Assembly (NCBI GenBank): GCA_030425205.1
Contig: JAUIAP010000005.1
Location: 1 to 64,000, forward strand
DNA: 64,000 nucleotides
Direction: 5' to 3'
Source of the DNA: Anaerolineae bacterium
GTDB lineage: Bacteria > Chloroflexota > Anaerolineae > Promineifilales > Promineifilaceae
The position numbers and the translations under genes were made by a program. Below, piece after piece: positions 15,949 through 25,827 of the stretch. The notes under the pieces were generated by a model. That model made no database searches, had not been told where the DNA came from, and saw only the letters and a program-made list of their open reading frames with translations. Numbering within the stretch: position 1 is the first letter of the stretch; every line of letters starts with the position of its first letter.

Positions 15949-16620
15949 ATGAATCAACCAGAAATCCATGCCATCATCTTCGATCTCGATGGCACATTAA
16001 TCAACTCCGAAGCGGTTGCATTCCGCGCATGGCAGGAAGCCCTCGCGGAGTACGGGCACGAGTTCCAACACAAAGACCAAGAATTGATTGTCGGCGTACA
16101 GATTGAGCAAGCGATCCATAATGTGCGCGACCAGTTTCAACTGCCCGACTCATATGAGACGGTGAGCAAGAATCTAGCCGCACGATGGGAAGTGCTTTCA
16201 GTCGATGGATTTCCCCTCCTGCCCGGTGTACAAGAGCTGCTCGATCTGCTTGATGAGCGCGGCGTCATTTGGGGCATCGCCACGAATAGCGATCATCCAT
16301 ATGCCAAGCGGTATCTTGAAATGGTTGAACTGTATGATCGCGCCCATGCGGTAGTTGGGTCAGATGAGGTGGCATGTGGCAAGCCTGCGCCAGATGTGTT
16401 TTTAGAGTGTGCGCGGCGATTGGGGGTTTCGGCCGAAAATTGCCTCGCCGTTGAAGATACGGTGCTGGGCCACCACGCCGCCGCCACCGCCGGAATGCGC
16501 GTCATCGCCATCCCAAATGAGTGGATGTCGCCCGCCGATTTCGATCGTGCGGTCGCCGTATTTGACTCCCTGCATGATCTGCGCGATCAGCTTGATTCGT
16601 TCTTGTCTCCCTCGACCTGA
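15949..16620 (+). CDS. HAD superfamily phosphatase, beta-phosphoglucomutase-like
   Basis: A 223-residue haloacid-dehalogenase hydrolase. Motif I FDLDGT carries nucleophile D12 and D14, motif II is ATNS, and the C-terminal motifs are GKPAPD and EDTVLGHHAA. A helical cap at about 20-85 places it in the subfamily with phosphoglycolate phosphatase and beta-phosphoglucomutase. The substrate is not predictable. Its ATG follows the previous stop without a gap (TAAATG). The 3' end overlaps the converging GT2 gene by 34 bp. Confidence 0.85.
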   Translation: MNQPEIHAIIFDLDGTLINSEAVAFRAWQEALAEYGHEFQHKDQELIVGVQIEQAIHNVRDQFQLPDSYETVSKNLAARWEVLSVDGFPLLPGVQELLDLLDERGVIWGIATNSDHPYAKRYLEMVELYDRAHAVVGSDEVACGKPAPDVFLECARRLGVSAENCLAVEDTVLGHHAAATAGMRVIAIPNEWMSPADFDRAVAVFDSLHDLRDQLDSFLSPST

Positions 16621-17585
16621 GGGAGCGCGGCTAAGGGGGCGGGTTTTGCCTCAAACTGCATTTGCTTCAGCCGATACAGCGTCTCCTCTGTCAGTTTGCG
16701 ATGTTTGCCAATCGTATCGGCCAGTAGACCAAACAGAAAAATCAGAAACGAAATAACGAGAAAACCCGTCCCGATTGCCACCGACTGAATCAACCCAGCT
16801 CCCACTTGCGTCAGATAGCGGTAGGCAAAGCGTGCCAACAGCGCGACACCGATCAGAAAAAATGGCAATGAAAGATAGAAGAATGTCCGTAACGGCTCGT
16901 AAAATGCATACAGCCGCACAATCGTCGCAGCCTGTCTCTTGACAAATTGCCAGCTACTTTTTGCCAAACGACTTTCCCGCGTTGGATCATTGACCTCGAT
17001 GTCGATGTTGATAATTCGCATCCCCATCTGCCCTGCTTGAATCAGCGTTTCCAGTGTATAGGAGAAGTCTGTCAGCGCATGATAGCGGAGGGCAAATTCG
17101 CGGGAGTAAGCGCGGAAGCCGCTGACAGTGTCGGGAACGTCCGTTCCGCTGACGGTGCGGACAACACTGCTGCCAAGTCGTTGCAGCAGTTTTTTGAAGG
17201 GGGAGAAGTGGGCGATGTCGGATATCGGCCGATTTCCCACCACCATCTCCGCATCCCCCCGCACAAGCGGCGCAACCAGGTCTCCGATATACCGACTCGG
17301 ATATTGATTGTCCGCATCAGTATGCACGATAATGTCTGCGCCCAACGCGAGACAACTTTCTAACCCCGTTTCGAACGCCCGCGCCAACCCTAAATTGTGC
17401 GGATGGCGCACCACATGCGTCACCCCACACGCCCGCGCAATGGCCACCGTCTCATCACTGCTGCCATCATCGATCACCAGTGATTCGATCACGTCAATTC
17501 CAGCAATCGCATTTGGAAGTTCTTGCAAGACAGATGGCAACGTTTTCGCCTCATTAAAGCATGGAATTTGTATAATTAATTTCAC
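16587..17585 (-). CDS. GT2 family glycosyltransferase with two membrane helices
   Basis: A 332-residue GT-A enzyme resembling polyprenol-phosphate glycosyltransferases (dolichol-phosphate mannose synthase-like). N-terminal motifs include IPCFNEAKTLP, the DDGSSD donor loop at 39-44 and the metal-binding TDAD at 89-92. Two C-terminal membrane helices lie at about 235-255 and 265-290. It probably makes a lipid-linked sugar for cell-envelope glycans. The start is GTG at 17585. TACAAT lies 7 nt upstream, indicating a leaderless mRNA. Confidence 0.82.
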   Translation of the reverse strand: MKLIIQIPCFNEAKTLPSVLQELPNAIAGIDVIESLVIDDGSSDETVAIARACGVTHVVRHPHNLGLARAFETGLESCLALGADIIVHTDADNQYPSRYIGDLVAPLVRGDAEMVVGNRPISDIAHFSPFKKLLQRLGSSVVRTVSGTDVPDTVSGFRAYSREFALRYHALTDFSYTLETLIQAGQMGMRIINIDIEVNDPTRESRLAKSSWQFVKRQAATIVRLYAFYEPLRTFFYLSLPFFLIGVALLARFAYRYLTQVGAGLIQSVAIGTGFLVISFLIFLFGLLADTIGKHRKLTEETLYRLKQMQFEAKPAPLAALPQVEGDKNESS

Positions 17586-17592
17586 GGACTAG

Positions 17593-17598
17593 ATTGTA
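17593..17598 (-). promoter_or_regulatory. -10 box directly before the GT2 start
   Basis: TACAAT on the minus strand ends 7 nt before the GTG start, so transcription would begin at or next to the start codon. Confidence 0.5.
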
Positions 17599-17757
17599 AC
17601 AGCTTGCAGCGCGCCCATCTGCGTCACTATTCCGCTTCTTCATTAGTGGCCAAGATGACCGCGCTCCGATCTAATAGATTATGTGTTGAAACAGCCGCTC
17701 AACCCTGTACAATCTCTAGTTAGAAAATTAGGGCAATCCGTTACAAGGAACCAACTT

Positions 17758-18696
17758 ATGTCTCTTATTGATCTCGACACCATTGATGTCGCTATTGCGC
17801 CAAAACCACAGCGACCACGCCGCCGTCCAGAATGGATCAAGGTGCGTGCGCCGGGTGGCGAAGCGTATGAAAATGTCAAAAAGTTGATGCGCTCCAAAAA
17901 GCTACACACCGTCTGTGAAGAGGCGATGTGTCCTAACATCGGTGAATGTTGGGGACGTGGCACGGCGACCTTCTTAATTATGGGAGATACCTGCACACGT
18001 AGTTGTGGCTTTTGCGACATTAAAACGGGTCGTCCTGCGCCGCTCGATTGGGAAGAGCCAGAACGCCTCGCCCAAGCGGTTAAGGCGATGAACTTGCGCC
18101 ATGTCGTGATCACGTCTGTCAACCGCGATGAACGGCCAGATGGTGGCGCCCCAATTTTTGCGCTCTCCATCGAACGCATCCGCGAGATTCAGCCCGGTTG
18201 CTCAATTGAAGTTCTGATTCCAGACTTCAAGGGTGATCCTGATGCGCTCAAAATTGTGATGGACGCCAAGCCCGAAATTTTGAATCACAATGTTGAAACC
18301 GTCCCACGCCTTTTTCGCAAAGTGCAGCCACAAGACCAGTATAGCTGGGCGATGACGACGCTTGAAAATGCGAAGAAGATGCAGCCCGACGTGTTGACCA
18401 AAAGTGGCATTATGGTGGGCTTAGGTGAATCGTTTGATGAAGTTGTTTCGGTTATCCACGACTTGGCGAACGTCGGGGTGAATATCTTGACAGTTGGGCA
18501 ATATCTGCAACCAAGTAAGCAGCATCTCGCATTAGAGCGCTACTACGAACCAGAGCAGTTCACCGAATTGCGCGACATCGCGCTGGGATTAGGTTTCCAA
18601 TGGGCTGAATGTGGCCCGCTCGTCCGCAGCAGCTACCGCGCTGAACAGCAAGTGCGTGCGTTATCAAAAATTTATAAGCAACTGAACCCAGCATAG
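17758..18696 (+). CDS. lipA: Lipoyl synthase
   Basis: A radical-SAM enzyme that inserts two sulfurs into protein-bound octanoyl chains. The 312-residue protein has the auxiliary-cluster motif [12 protein letters not shown] (C53, C58, C64) and the radical-SAM motif CTRSCGFC (C79, C83, C86). A C-terminal RSSYRAEQ provides the conserved serine ligand. ATG 17758 is chosen for its AAGGA about 8 nt upstream; the longer frame lacks a plausible site. No lipB or 2-oxoacid dehydrogenase genes are nearby. Confidence 0.96.
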   Translation: MSLIDLDTIDVAIAPKPQRPRRRPEWIKVRAPGGEAYENVKKLMRSKKLHTVCEEAMCPNIGECWGRGTATFLIMGDTCTRSCGFCDIKTGRPAPLDWEEPERLAQAVKAMNLRHVVITSVNRDERPDGGAPIFALSIERIREIQPGCSIEVLIPDFKGDPDALKIVMDAKPEILNHNVETVPRLFRKVQPQDQYSWAMTTLENAKKMQPDVLTKSGIMVGLGESFDEVVSVIHDLANVGVNILTVGQYLQPSKQHLALERYYEPEQFTELRDIALGLGFQWAECGPLVRSSYRAEQQVRALSKIYKQLNPA

Positions 18697-18860
18697 GTCG
18701 AATCGCCAGCTTGCCTAAACGAATAACGAATCGCCTTTTCCATTTATAAGAGCCAGCATAGTACCGTTGGAATGTTGGGACATCTGATGTGTGATTTACG
18801 GCGATCAAACGGTTAATTTCTACGATTCAGCATCATTACGTCATAGGAGCATAAACGCTT

Positions 18861-20705
18861 ATGGAAGATCAAAATAATCAGCCGAGCAGGCCACAAATTC
18901 CAATTTGGGGATGGATTCTCTTCATTTTGGCAATTGTGTTGGTTGTTCAGCTTTATAGCAGTGGGCAGATTTTTGGCAATCAGGAAGAATTTAATGCCGC
19001 CGAAGTTGCCGAACTTCTCAAAAATGACAGAGTTGAAAAGATGACTGTCAATGGAAACCGCGTCCTGATCGAAGTGAAAGGTCAGGAAGAGGCGGTAATC
19101 TGGGAGAAAGACGCCCAATCGAACATCTACGAACAGTTGGAATATTACGGCGTAGACGGTTCAGTCTGGCAAGATTTCCCAAATCTCATAACACCCGATG
19201 GGTCACGTTGGGATTTCCTGATCAATATGTTGTTCACGCTGGGACCAATCCTGCTTATCATCTGGATTTTTAGTCGTGGATTCCGCCAAATTCAGGGCGG
19301 GGGTGGCAACAGCATCTTTGGTTTCGGCCGATCGCGCGCCAAAAATATCAATGATGGCGACCGCCCCACCGTCACATTTGACGATGTGGCTGGTGTTGAA
19401 GAGGCCAAAGAGGAAGTTCAAGAGATCGTGCAATTCTTGCGTGAGCCAGAACGCTTTATTCAAGTTGGTGCGCGCATCCCGAAAGGTGTCCTGATGGTTG
19501 GCCCTCCGGGTACTGGTAAGACATTGCTTGCCCGCGCCATTGCCGGTGAAGCTGGCGTGCCGTTCTACCACATCAGTGGTTCAGAATTTGTCGAAATGTT
19601 TGTTGGTGTCGGTGCATCACGTGTACGCGACCTGTTCAACAAGGCCAAAGAAAATGCGCCAGCGATTGTCTTTGTCGATGAGATCGATGCCGTCGGCCGA
19701 CAGCGCGGCGCAGGTCTTGGCGGCGGTCATGACGAACGCGAACAAACACTCAACCAAATCTTGACCGAGATGGACGGCTTCGACAAAGACACAAATGTGA
19801 TCGTCATCGCTGCAACCAACCGTGCCGATGTTCTCGATCCCGCATTGTTGCGTCCGGGCCGTTTCGACCGCAAGGTTATCGTTGATCTGCCCGACATCAA
19901 GGGGCGTGAGGCGATTTTGAAGGTGCATGGACGCGGTAAGCCAATTGCCAAAGATGTCGATATGGCGGATTGGGCGCGCTTGACAGCAGGGTTTGCGGGA
20001 GCCGATCTCGAAAACTTGGTCAATGAGTCGGCCATCTTTGCCGCCCGACGACGTGGCACGACGGTCACAAACACCGATATTCAGGAAGCATTTGATCGCA
20101 TCGTGATTGGCCCCGAACGCAAATCACGTGTGATGGACGAGGAGCAGAAAGAGCTGGTCGCCTATCACGAAGCGGGTCATGCAGTAGCGCATTTCTATCT
20201 GCCGAACGCCGACCCCGTGCAAAAAGTCACGATCATTCCACGTGGGCGTGCGGGTGGTTATGTGATGACGTTGCCAAGCGATCGAGCAGTTGAAACGAAG
20301 GCTTGGTTTGAGGACAGAATTGCCATTGCGCTGGCTGGACGTGCTTCTGAAGAAGTATTCTTCGGTCAAGTCACAAGCGGCGCATCTTCTGACCTACAAC
20401 AGGCAACGCAAACGGCACGCATGATGGTGACGCGACTGGGCATGAGTGACGAGCTTGGCTTGCCCGTTTACGGTGAAGAGCAGGGCAGCCCCTTCTTAGG
20501 CCGCAGCATCTCAAGCCGTGACTACAGCGAAAATGCTGCTGCACGCATTGATGCAGAGGTAAAAGAGATTCTCGAACGCAACTATGCACGTGTGAAGGGT
20601 TTGATTAGCGACAATCGGGAGCGTATCATCAAATTGGTTGAGAAGTTGATCGAAGTGGAGACATTAGATCGGCCGACCTTTGAAGCATTTATGAATGCGG
20701 CATAG
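18861..20705 (+). CDS. ftsH: ATP-dependent zinc metalloprotease FtsH
   Basis: A membrane-bound AAA+ protease that degrades misfolded membrane and regulatory proteins. Two transmembrane helices lie at about 15-33 and 115-135. Walker A GPPGTGKT is at 214-221, Walker B is FVDEIDA, and the zinc site HEAGH is at 436-440. Length (614) is normal. An AGGAG lies about 11 nt before the ATG. The 164-nt upstream gap holds no other gene. A strong terminator follows. Confidence 0.97.
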   Translation: MEDQNNQPSRPQIPIWGWILFILAIVLVVQLYSSGQIFGNQEEFNAAEVAELLKNDRVEKMTVNGNRVLIEVKGQEEAVIWEKDAQSNIYEQLEYYGVDGSVWQDFPNLITPDGSRWDFLINMLFTLGPILLIIWIFSRGFRQIQGGGGNSIFGFGRSRAKNINDGDRPTVTFDDVAGVEEAKEEVQEIVQFLREPERFIQVGARIPKGVLMVGPPGTGKTLLARAIAGEAGVPFYHISGSEFVEMFVGVGASRVRDLFNKAKENAPAIVFVDEIDAVGRQRGAGLGGGHDEREQTLNQILTEMDGFDKDTNVIVIAATNRADVLDPALLRPGRFDRKVIVDLPDIKGREAILKVHGRGKPIAKDVDMADWARLTAGFAGADLENLVNESAIFAARRRGTTVTNTDIQEAFDRIVIGPERKSRVMDEEQKELVAYHEAGHAVAHFYLPNADPVQKVTIIPRGRAGGYVMTLPSDRAVETKAWFEDRIAIALAGRASEEVFFGQVTSGASSDLQQATQTARMMVTRLGMSDELGLPVYGEEQGSPFLGRSISSRDYSENAAARIDAEVKEILERNYARVKGLISDNRERIIKLVEKLIEVETLDRPTFEAFMNAA

Positions 20706-20737
20706 ACTCAACAGAAGAAATTACACGGTATAATCAG

Positions 20738-20766
20738 GCGCGGGGCGAATGCTCCGCGCTTTTTTG
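20738..20766 (+). terminator. Intrinsic terminator of ftsH
   Basis: GCGCGGGGC (20738-20746) pairs with GCTCCGCGC (20751-20759) with one G-U pair and a GAAT loop, followed by six T. This is a textbook rho-independent terminator. Confidence 0.85.
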
Positions 20767-20788
20767 ATCTAATCAGCGTTGAATAACG

Positions 20789-21259
20789 ATGACAGCAATT
20801 AATTCAGAACATCTCGTTAAGGCTCTTGTCGCGTTGCTCGATGAAACGTTTGACAATGTTCAGGGCTACTATCTTGATAAGAACACCTCGCTATTTGAGA
20901 CGTTGGCAGGAATTTCGGCCGAAAAAGCCTCAATCCCTGTCGGTGGCAACTGTGCGACACTCGCTGCGCAGGTCAAGCATACCGCCTTCTATCTTGATGT
21001 GGTTAATAATTCCGTGCGCGATCCCAACTATCCCAAAGCGGATTGGGGCGAAATTTGGCGCACGGTTAATGCCGTTTCGCCAGATGAATGGGCGGCAATT
21101 CAAGCTGAACTCCGCGCAAGCTACAACCAAATACTGGATCTATTAAAGACGACACCCAACTGGGGCGAGGATGAAATTGGTGGCGCGATTGGGGTCATCG
21201 CCCATACTGCGTATCATCTAGGCGAAATAAGACAGGCACTTTGTTGTCTTGGCTCTTAA
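20789..21259 (+). CDS. DinB/YfiT-like four-helix protein
   Basis: A 156-residue protein with the DinB-superfamily pattern. An N-terminal helix is followed by VKHTAFYLD with H64 and a C-terminal HTAYHLGEIRQA with H139 and H143, the usual three-histidine metal site. Members include thiol-S-transferases and damage-inducible proteins; most are uncharacterised. No recognised partner gene is adjacent. Confidence 0.6.
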   Translation: MTAINSEHLVKALVALLDETFDNVQGYYLDKNTSLFETLAGISAEKASIPVGGNCATLAAQVKHTAFYLDVVNNSVRDPNYPKADWGEIWRTVNAVSPDEWAAIQAELRASYNQILDLLKTTPNWGEDEIGGAIGVIAHTAYHLGEIRQALCCLGS

Positions 21260-21284
21260 AAATTAACTTAATATGATCTGTCTT

Positions 21285-21345
21285 TCTCGCACAGGCGAGA
21301 ATCCGTTCTGACAGGATGGATGCCGATCTACGTTAGTAGGCATGA
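21285..21345 (+). promoter_or_regulatory. Three small hairpins in the accC leader
   Basis: Three consecutive stem-loops can be drawn: TCTCGC/GCGAGA, ATCC/GGAT and ATGCC/GGCAT. They end about 20 nt before the accC start. This may be a structured leader RNA; no known riboswitch class is recognised. Confidence 0.3.
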
Positions 21346-21364
21346 TAGACACTAGCAATCTTAT

Positions 21365-22873
21365 ATGACAAATATCCCATTTTCCAAAATTATGGTCGTT
21401 AATCGCGGCGAAATTGCAGCACGAATCTTTCGAGCGTGTCGAGAACTCGGCGTGCCATCGGTGGCAATCTATTCAGAGGCAGACGCTGGTGCAGCGTGGG
21501 TCTTATCGGCCGATGAAGCCTACCCCTTGCCCGGCGTCACAGCGACCGAATCCTATCTCAATCAAGATGCGATCTTTGAGATCGTGGCACGTGCTGGCGT
21601 TGACGCAATTCATCCCGGCTATGGCTTTTTGAGTGAAAACGCGGGCTTTGCTGAGGCGTGTGCGGCTCGTAGTGTCACGTTCATTGGCCCCTCGACAGAG
21701 GCAATCACGCTGATGGGCAGCAAGGCGCGCGCGCGTGAAATCGCGGCAAACGCCAACGTCCCACTCGTTCCCGGCATTGACGGCGACGGTGTCAGTGATG
21801 ATGCGTTGCAAGCAGAAGCGGACAAAATTGGTTATCCCACATTGATCAAGGCAAGTGCTGGCGGCGGCGGCAAGGGGATGCGCGTTGTCTGGCAACGAGA
21901 AGAGTTTGCTGATGCACTACAATCGGCGCGCAGCGAAGCGCGTAACTCATTTGGGGATGACCGCGTCATTTTGGAACGCTACTTTACACAAATTCACCAC
22001 GTCGAAATTCAAGTATTGGGCGACCACCATGGCAATGTGGTCCATCTGTTTGAACGTGAGTGCTCAATCCAGCGTCGCCACCAAAAAATTGTTGAGGAAA
22101 CACCGTCGCCACTGATGACAGATGATTTGCGTTCGCGGATGACGACGGCGGCCGTCGCGTTGGCAAATGCAGTCAACTATTACAGTGCGGGAACGGTCGA
22201 GTTTATCGTCACGCCAGAACGCGACTTCTTCTTTTTAGAGATGAACACACGCCTACAGGTGGAACATCCAATAACTGAATTAGTGACAGGGATTGATTTG
22301 GCCGCATGGCAAATTCGTGTGGCGGCAGGTGAAAAGCTGGCGTTTTCGCAGGATGACTTGACGCAGATGGGACATGCGCTAGAGTGTCGCGTCTATGCGG
22401 AAGACCCTGCAATGGGGTTTCTGCCGTCAATTGGGGAGGTGTCGGGCTATATTCGGCCGAATTTACCCAACACCCGCATCGACGACGGTATCGCAGCGGG
22501 CGCAACCGTTTCTCCTTACTACGACCCAATGCTGGCAAAGGTCATCACCTTTGGCGCAAATCGAGACCAATCGATTGCGCGTATGCAGCAAGCTCTCGAA
22601 CAGTATGTTGTGTTGGGTGTGAAAACAAATATCCACTATCTGCTAGGCATACTGAAGCAGGAGCGTTTTATCGCAGGCAAGACGCCAACAAGCTACATTG
22701 ATGAGATGGAAGAGGTTCCCGCGCCGACGGTTGATAAGGATACTTTGTTGATCGCCGCGTTGGCGGAGACGTTAAGCGGTCGCGCCGCACAAGCAGTCCC
22801 GCAGAGCAACGGGCAACAGCAGGTTGACCCATGGCTGATGCTCCCAGCGTGGCGCAATGTTGCTGCGGCCTAA
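21365..22873 (+). CDS. accC: Biotin carboxylase (acetyl-CoA carboxylase subunit)
   Basis: Carboxylates biotin on its carrier using ATP and bicarbonate. The 502-residue protein has the N-terminal VVNRGEIAARIFRACRELGV, the ATP-grasp loop GGGGKGM near 165, and the catalytic block EMNTRLQVEHPITE. The final 40 residues beyond the usual 450 are a low-complexity extension without a biotin-attachment motif. No accB, accA, accD or propionyl-CoA carboxylase subunit is adjacent, so it could serve acetyl-CoA, propionyl-CoA or another carboxylase. A bidirectional terminator follows. Confidence 0.92.
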   Translation: MTNIPFSKIMVVNRGEIAARIFRACRELGVPSVAIYSEADAGAAWVLSADEAYPLPGVTATESYLNQDAIFEIVARAGVDAIHPGYGFLSENAGFAEACAARSVTFIGPSTEAITLMGSKARAREIAANANVPLVPGIDGDGVSDDALQAEADKIGYPTLIKASAGGGGKGMRVVWQREEFADALQSARSEARNSFGDDRVILERYFTQIHHVEIQVLGDHHGNVVHLFERECSIQRRHQKIVEETPSPLMTDDLRSRMTTAAVALANAVNYYSAGTVEFIVTPERDFFFLEMNTRLQVEHPITELVTGIDLAAWQIRVAAGEKLAFSQDDLTQMGHALECRVYAEDPAMGFLPSIGEVSGYIRPNLPNTRIDDGIAAGATVSPYYDPMLAKVITFGANRDQSIARMQQALEQYVVLGVKTNIHYLLGILKQERFIAGKTPTSYIDEMEEVPAPTVDKDTLLIAALAETLSGRAAQAVPQSNGQQQVDPWLMLPAWRNVAAA

Positions 22874-22896
22874 AGCGGTTGGTGAGGGTGAAAACA

Positions 22897-22926
22897 AAAA
22901 CACGGCGAATTTCGCCGTGTTTTTTG
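22897..22926. terminator. Bidirectional terminator between accC and rpsR
   Basis: AAAACACGGCGAA (22897-22909) is exactly complementary to TTCGCCGTGTTTT (22911-22923), flanked by A- and T-runs. It can terminate both accC on the plus strand and rpsR on the minus strand. Confidence 0.85.
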
Positions 22927-22962
22927 ATTTTGCGTCATGGGCAGTAATGCCCAATTTTGCGC

Positions 22963-23220
22963 CTAGCCGTCTACGAAGGGAAGCAGCGCGAGGTGGCGCG
23001 CACGCTTAACCTCACGAGCGAGGCGACGTTGTGCCGTTGCGTTGAGGCGTGTTTGACGACGGGGGCGGATTCGGCCGAAGTCGTCCAGATATTGCCGTAG
23101 CGCATCTGGTTTCTTGTAATCAAGTTCAACACTTTTCAGTGTACGCCCTTGTCCTTTCATGACAACGCGGCGGCGATCTCTATCTCTACTGTCTCTGTCG
23201 TTATTTCGTCTGTAACCCAT
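22963..23220 (-). CDS. rpsR: Ribosomal protein bS18
   Basis: A small-subunit protein of 85 residues. The core VELDYKKPDALRQYLDD followed by GRIRPRRQTRLNATAQRR is diagnostic, and the N terminus is an Arg/Asp-rich extension (RRNNDRDSRDRDRRR). GGAG lies about 11 nt before the ATG. The usual neighbours rpsF, ssb and rplI are absent. Confidence 0.96.
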   Translation of the reverse strand: MGYRRNNDRDSRDRDRRRVVMKGQGRTLKSVELDYKKPDALRQYLDDFGRIRPRRQTRLNATAQRRLAREVKRARHLALLPFVDG

Positions 23221-23322
23221 GATAATTTTGCTCCGATTTGTTTTGGACGATGCGCTACGAGTTCATCCCGTAACGAACAAATGCCAACGCGGAATTCTAG
23301 CTGATCCGCAGCAGGATTGCAA

Positions 23323-24618
23323 TTAGCGTTCAAAGCTCATACGATTTTCCTGCTGATAGCTGTAGGGCAAAACTTGCACCCATGTGTTGCCAATTTGCAG
23401 CGGGAGTGCGTTTCCATCCTCATCATAGTAAGTGAGCATGGTATTTTCGCCGTCACTCTCCCAACGTCCGACGTAGTGGCGACCATCACGCATCAAATGG
23501 GCATCCCCCCAGCCATCAAAATCTGGATAGAGACCACCGGCTAAACAATGGGCGTTTGGCTCTGGGATTTGCTCTAGTTGCCAGTCACAAATGGAGCGAT
23601 CCACAAAGTGGGGGACGAATAGGATCAGGACATTATCGGCCGAAATTGGCTCGTCCGTATTCTTATCGGTCAGGACTTCATCATCAACGGTGCGAATCCA
23701 TTTGCCTATCTCATCATCCCATTCCCACTCGACAAACGACCAGTTGCGATACTGAATTGAAACATACTCTGCTTCTTCACCACCTTCTGGTGGCTCACTC
23801 GAAAAGGCAGCTTGGTTTACTGAACGGGGCGCACGATTTAACTCGCGTTTTTCCAACTCAATCTCCCAAAACAGCTGTGGCTCTGTAAACATGGTGTGCT
23901 CAAACGGCACATCAAGCGTCTCGTCGCGGAAATATCCCTCATAGTAGGAGCGTAAAAGGCGGCTGCGGAAGTTAGAGCCTTCGAGACGACCACTGACCCC
24001 AATGCTTGCCCCAGAGAAACAGAACGCCGCATCGTACATTTCCGCCAGATAGGTGTCGATTAGCCGTGCCGAGCGAATAGGGCCAAGCCGTTCGGGTGTT
24101 TGGCTGTGCATAAGAACGCTAAAACGTGTGACCCCTTCAGCGAGATGTTCAAAGACCATATCGGCCGAATTTAGCCCATATTGCGGCCGCGTATATTCTG
24201 CGGGAGAGTTTGAGACTTTGCAGATAATCGGCCGACGATTGGCAATCTCTTCACTCTCGAAAACCTCACCTGTAAATGGACTGCGATTTTCCTCATCCAG
24301 CGATTCACGATCACGGAATTCGAGTGGCGCGGGCGTAGCAGTTGGTGTTGGCGTGTTGGTGGGCGACGGGATCGGCGTATCCGTCGCGTCGGGGGCTGGC
24401 GTTTCTGTCGGAGGTGCAGCGGTTGGCGTGGCGGTCGGCGCATCAGTCGGTTCCAACACATAGGTCGCCGTTGGCTCAAAGGTTGCTGTCGATTCATCCG
24501 CCTGCGCAACGGCTTGTGTCGGCTGCGCCGTTGGCTCTGTCGCCGTCAGCGCATCGCTACAGCCGAAAAGAATGAGAGTGAGCAGTAAACAGGTTGCAGT
24601 AAACAGTTTTTGAAACAT
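23323..24618 (-). CDS. DUF3048 (YerB-like) lipoprotein
   Basis: A 431-residue exported lipoprotein. The lipobox LILFGC places lipidated C20 after the signal peptide. A long Thr/Pro/Ala-rich linker covers about 25-105. The DUF3048 region then begins near RRPIICKVSNSPAEYTRPQ and includes PIRSARLID. YerB-type proteins are widespread in Gram-positive relatives without a defined activity. ATG 24618 is preferred because the longer reading adds a polar stretch before the signal peptide. Confidence 0.8.
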   Translation of the reverse strand: MFQKLFTATCLLLTLILFGCSDALTATEPTAQPTQAVAQADESTATFEPTATYVLEPTDAPTATPTAAPPTETPAPDATDTPIPSPTNTPTPTATPAPLEFRDRESLDEENRSPFTGEVFESEEIANRRPIICKVSNSPAEYTRPQYGLNSADMVFEHLAEGVTRFSVLMHSQTPERLGPIRSARLIDTYLAEMYDAAFCFSGASIGVSGRLEGSNFRSRLLRSYYEGYFRDETLDVPFEHTMFTEPQLFWEIELEKRELNRAPRSVNQAAFSSEPPEGGEEAEYVSIQYRNWSFVEWEWDDEIGKWIRTVDDEVLTDKNTDEPISADNVLILFVPHFVDRSICDWQLEQIPEPNAHCLAGGLYPDFDGWGDAHLMRDGRHYVGRWESDGENTMLTYYDEDGNALPLQIGNTWVQVLPYSYQQENRMSFER

Positions 24619-24812
24619 CGTTTTTCGTCGTAAGTCGAATGCAGACGTATCGCCGACAGATTCTCTGTCTAGCGTTTCACAATGGCGTCGCATTCTTTAA
24701 TTATTTTTTAAGTACTAGGTAGTATTACGCACAGGTGTGCCGAGACAATCTTTTTCACAGAGATCGTTTAGAACAATGTAATCTCTGCAATTTCTTTAGC
24801 CCACTTTTATCT

Positions 24813-25433
24813 CTATGCTGTTCCAAATTGGCGATCCCCTGCATCCCCAAGACCCGGCACAATGTAGCCGATATTGTTCAAATGGGAGTCAATCGCGGCG
24901 ACGTGAATTGGGATGTCAGGATGCGCGTCATGGAATGCGGCAATTCCTTCTGGTGCGGCGATCAAACCGACATATTTGATCTTTTTTACGCCCCACTCTT
25001 TTAGCCGTGCCGCTCCTGCAATCGCAGAACCGCCTGTCGCCAACATTGGATCGAGTAGCAGCGCAATGTCAATCGTTGGCTCGCCCGAAAATTTGTCATA
25101 ATAATAGACGGGTTCGAGCGTATCCTCGTTGCGGTACATGCCAATGTGCCAGACTTGTGCATTCGGAATCAACAGCCAGATTGGTTCGACCATGCCGATG
25201 CCTGCCCGCAAAATCGGGACGAGCCCAATTTTACTCGTGAGTGCCTCACCCGTCGTTTCTTCCATCGGTGTGGTGACTGGAATCGGCTCCATTTCTAAAT
25301 CAGCACACGCTTCATAGCAGAGAAACATAGTGATTTCCCCAACTAGCTCACGGAACTGTTTTGTATCTGTACTAATATCACGCAAAAGTGAGAGTTTGTG
25401 ACGCACAAGCGGGTGTTTTGATTCATAGATCAT
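24813..25433 (-). CDS. upp: Uracil phosphoribosyltransferase
   Basis: Salvages uracil to UMP using PRPP. The 206-residue protein has the PRPP-binding loop DPMLATGGS at 128-136 and the C-terminal uracil-binding block GLGDAGDRQFGT. The N-terminal HPLVRHKLSLLRD is typical. AAAGGA lies about 7 nt before the ATG. TATAAT on the minus strand near 25470 gives a short leader. No pyr genes are adjacent. Confidence 0.95.
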   Translation of the reverse strand: MIYESKHPLVRHKLSLLRDISTDTKQFRELVGEITMFLCYEACADLEMEPIPVTTPMEETTGEALTSKIGLVPILRAGIGMVEPIWLLIPNAQVWHIGMYRNEDTLEPVYYYDKFSGEPTIDIALLLDPMLATGGSAIAGAARLKEWGVKKIKYVGLIAAPEGIAAFHDAHPDIPIHVAAIDSHLNNIGYIVPGLGDAGDRQFGTA

Positions 25434-25746
25434 GGCTAATCCTTTAAATTTTGGATGGGCGATTATAACACAGTGCTGGTTTTACTAGGCGTTGCAAGAG
25501 ATATTGCGTATCGGGTGATGCTATCCTATAGAGATTCAGAAACAGAAATAGTGTTTCGGGAAATAGATTTTCTGAGACGTGCGCCAGTCAAATTCTGAAG
25601 ATTTATAGAGCGATCGGCCGAAAACACCTTCCGATGATTATCCAGCAAAAAAGGCAACGTTTGTCCACTTCAATGGGTGACAATGTTATTTTGTTGTAGG
25701 GTTAGCGGGGGTAGTTGCATCAAGAGTGTGAAGAAAAATGATGGGT

Positions 25747-25808
25747 CTGGACAGGCTCTCTAGTTAGAGAACGTCCAGCTTGCTCGCCGCAAAAGCGGCG
25801 ATGCAAGC
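25747..25808. repeat. Two tandem perfect-stem hairpins in the upp/carD-like spacer
   Basis: The 25434-25827 gap holds no gene. Besides one TCGGCCGA (25614) and the upp promoter, it has two adjacent hairpins. The first has CTGGAC/GTCCAG outer and TCTCTA/TAGAGA inner stems (25747-25778). The second has GCTTGCTCGCCGC pairing with GCGGCGATGCAAGC around an AAAA loop with one bulge (25778-25808). They lie 3' of the CarD-like gene but have no U-tract. Confidence 0.55.
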
Positions 25809-25827
25809 GAGTTGCGTTCCAAATGGT

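Noticed and set aside
24053-24463. Gly/Val/Ser-rich plus-strand frame opposite the DUF3048 gene
   Set aside because: The low complexity arises from the complementary Thr/Pro linker of the lipoprotein.
24570-24612. CAGTAAACAG repeat near the DUF3048 start
   Set aside because: It encodes the signal peptide of the lipoprotein, so the similarity to the intergenic repeats may be chance.
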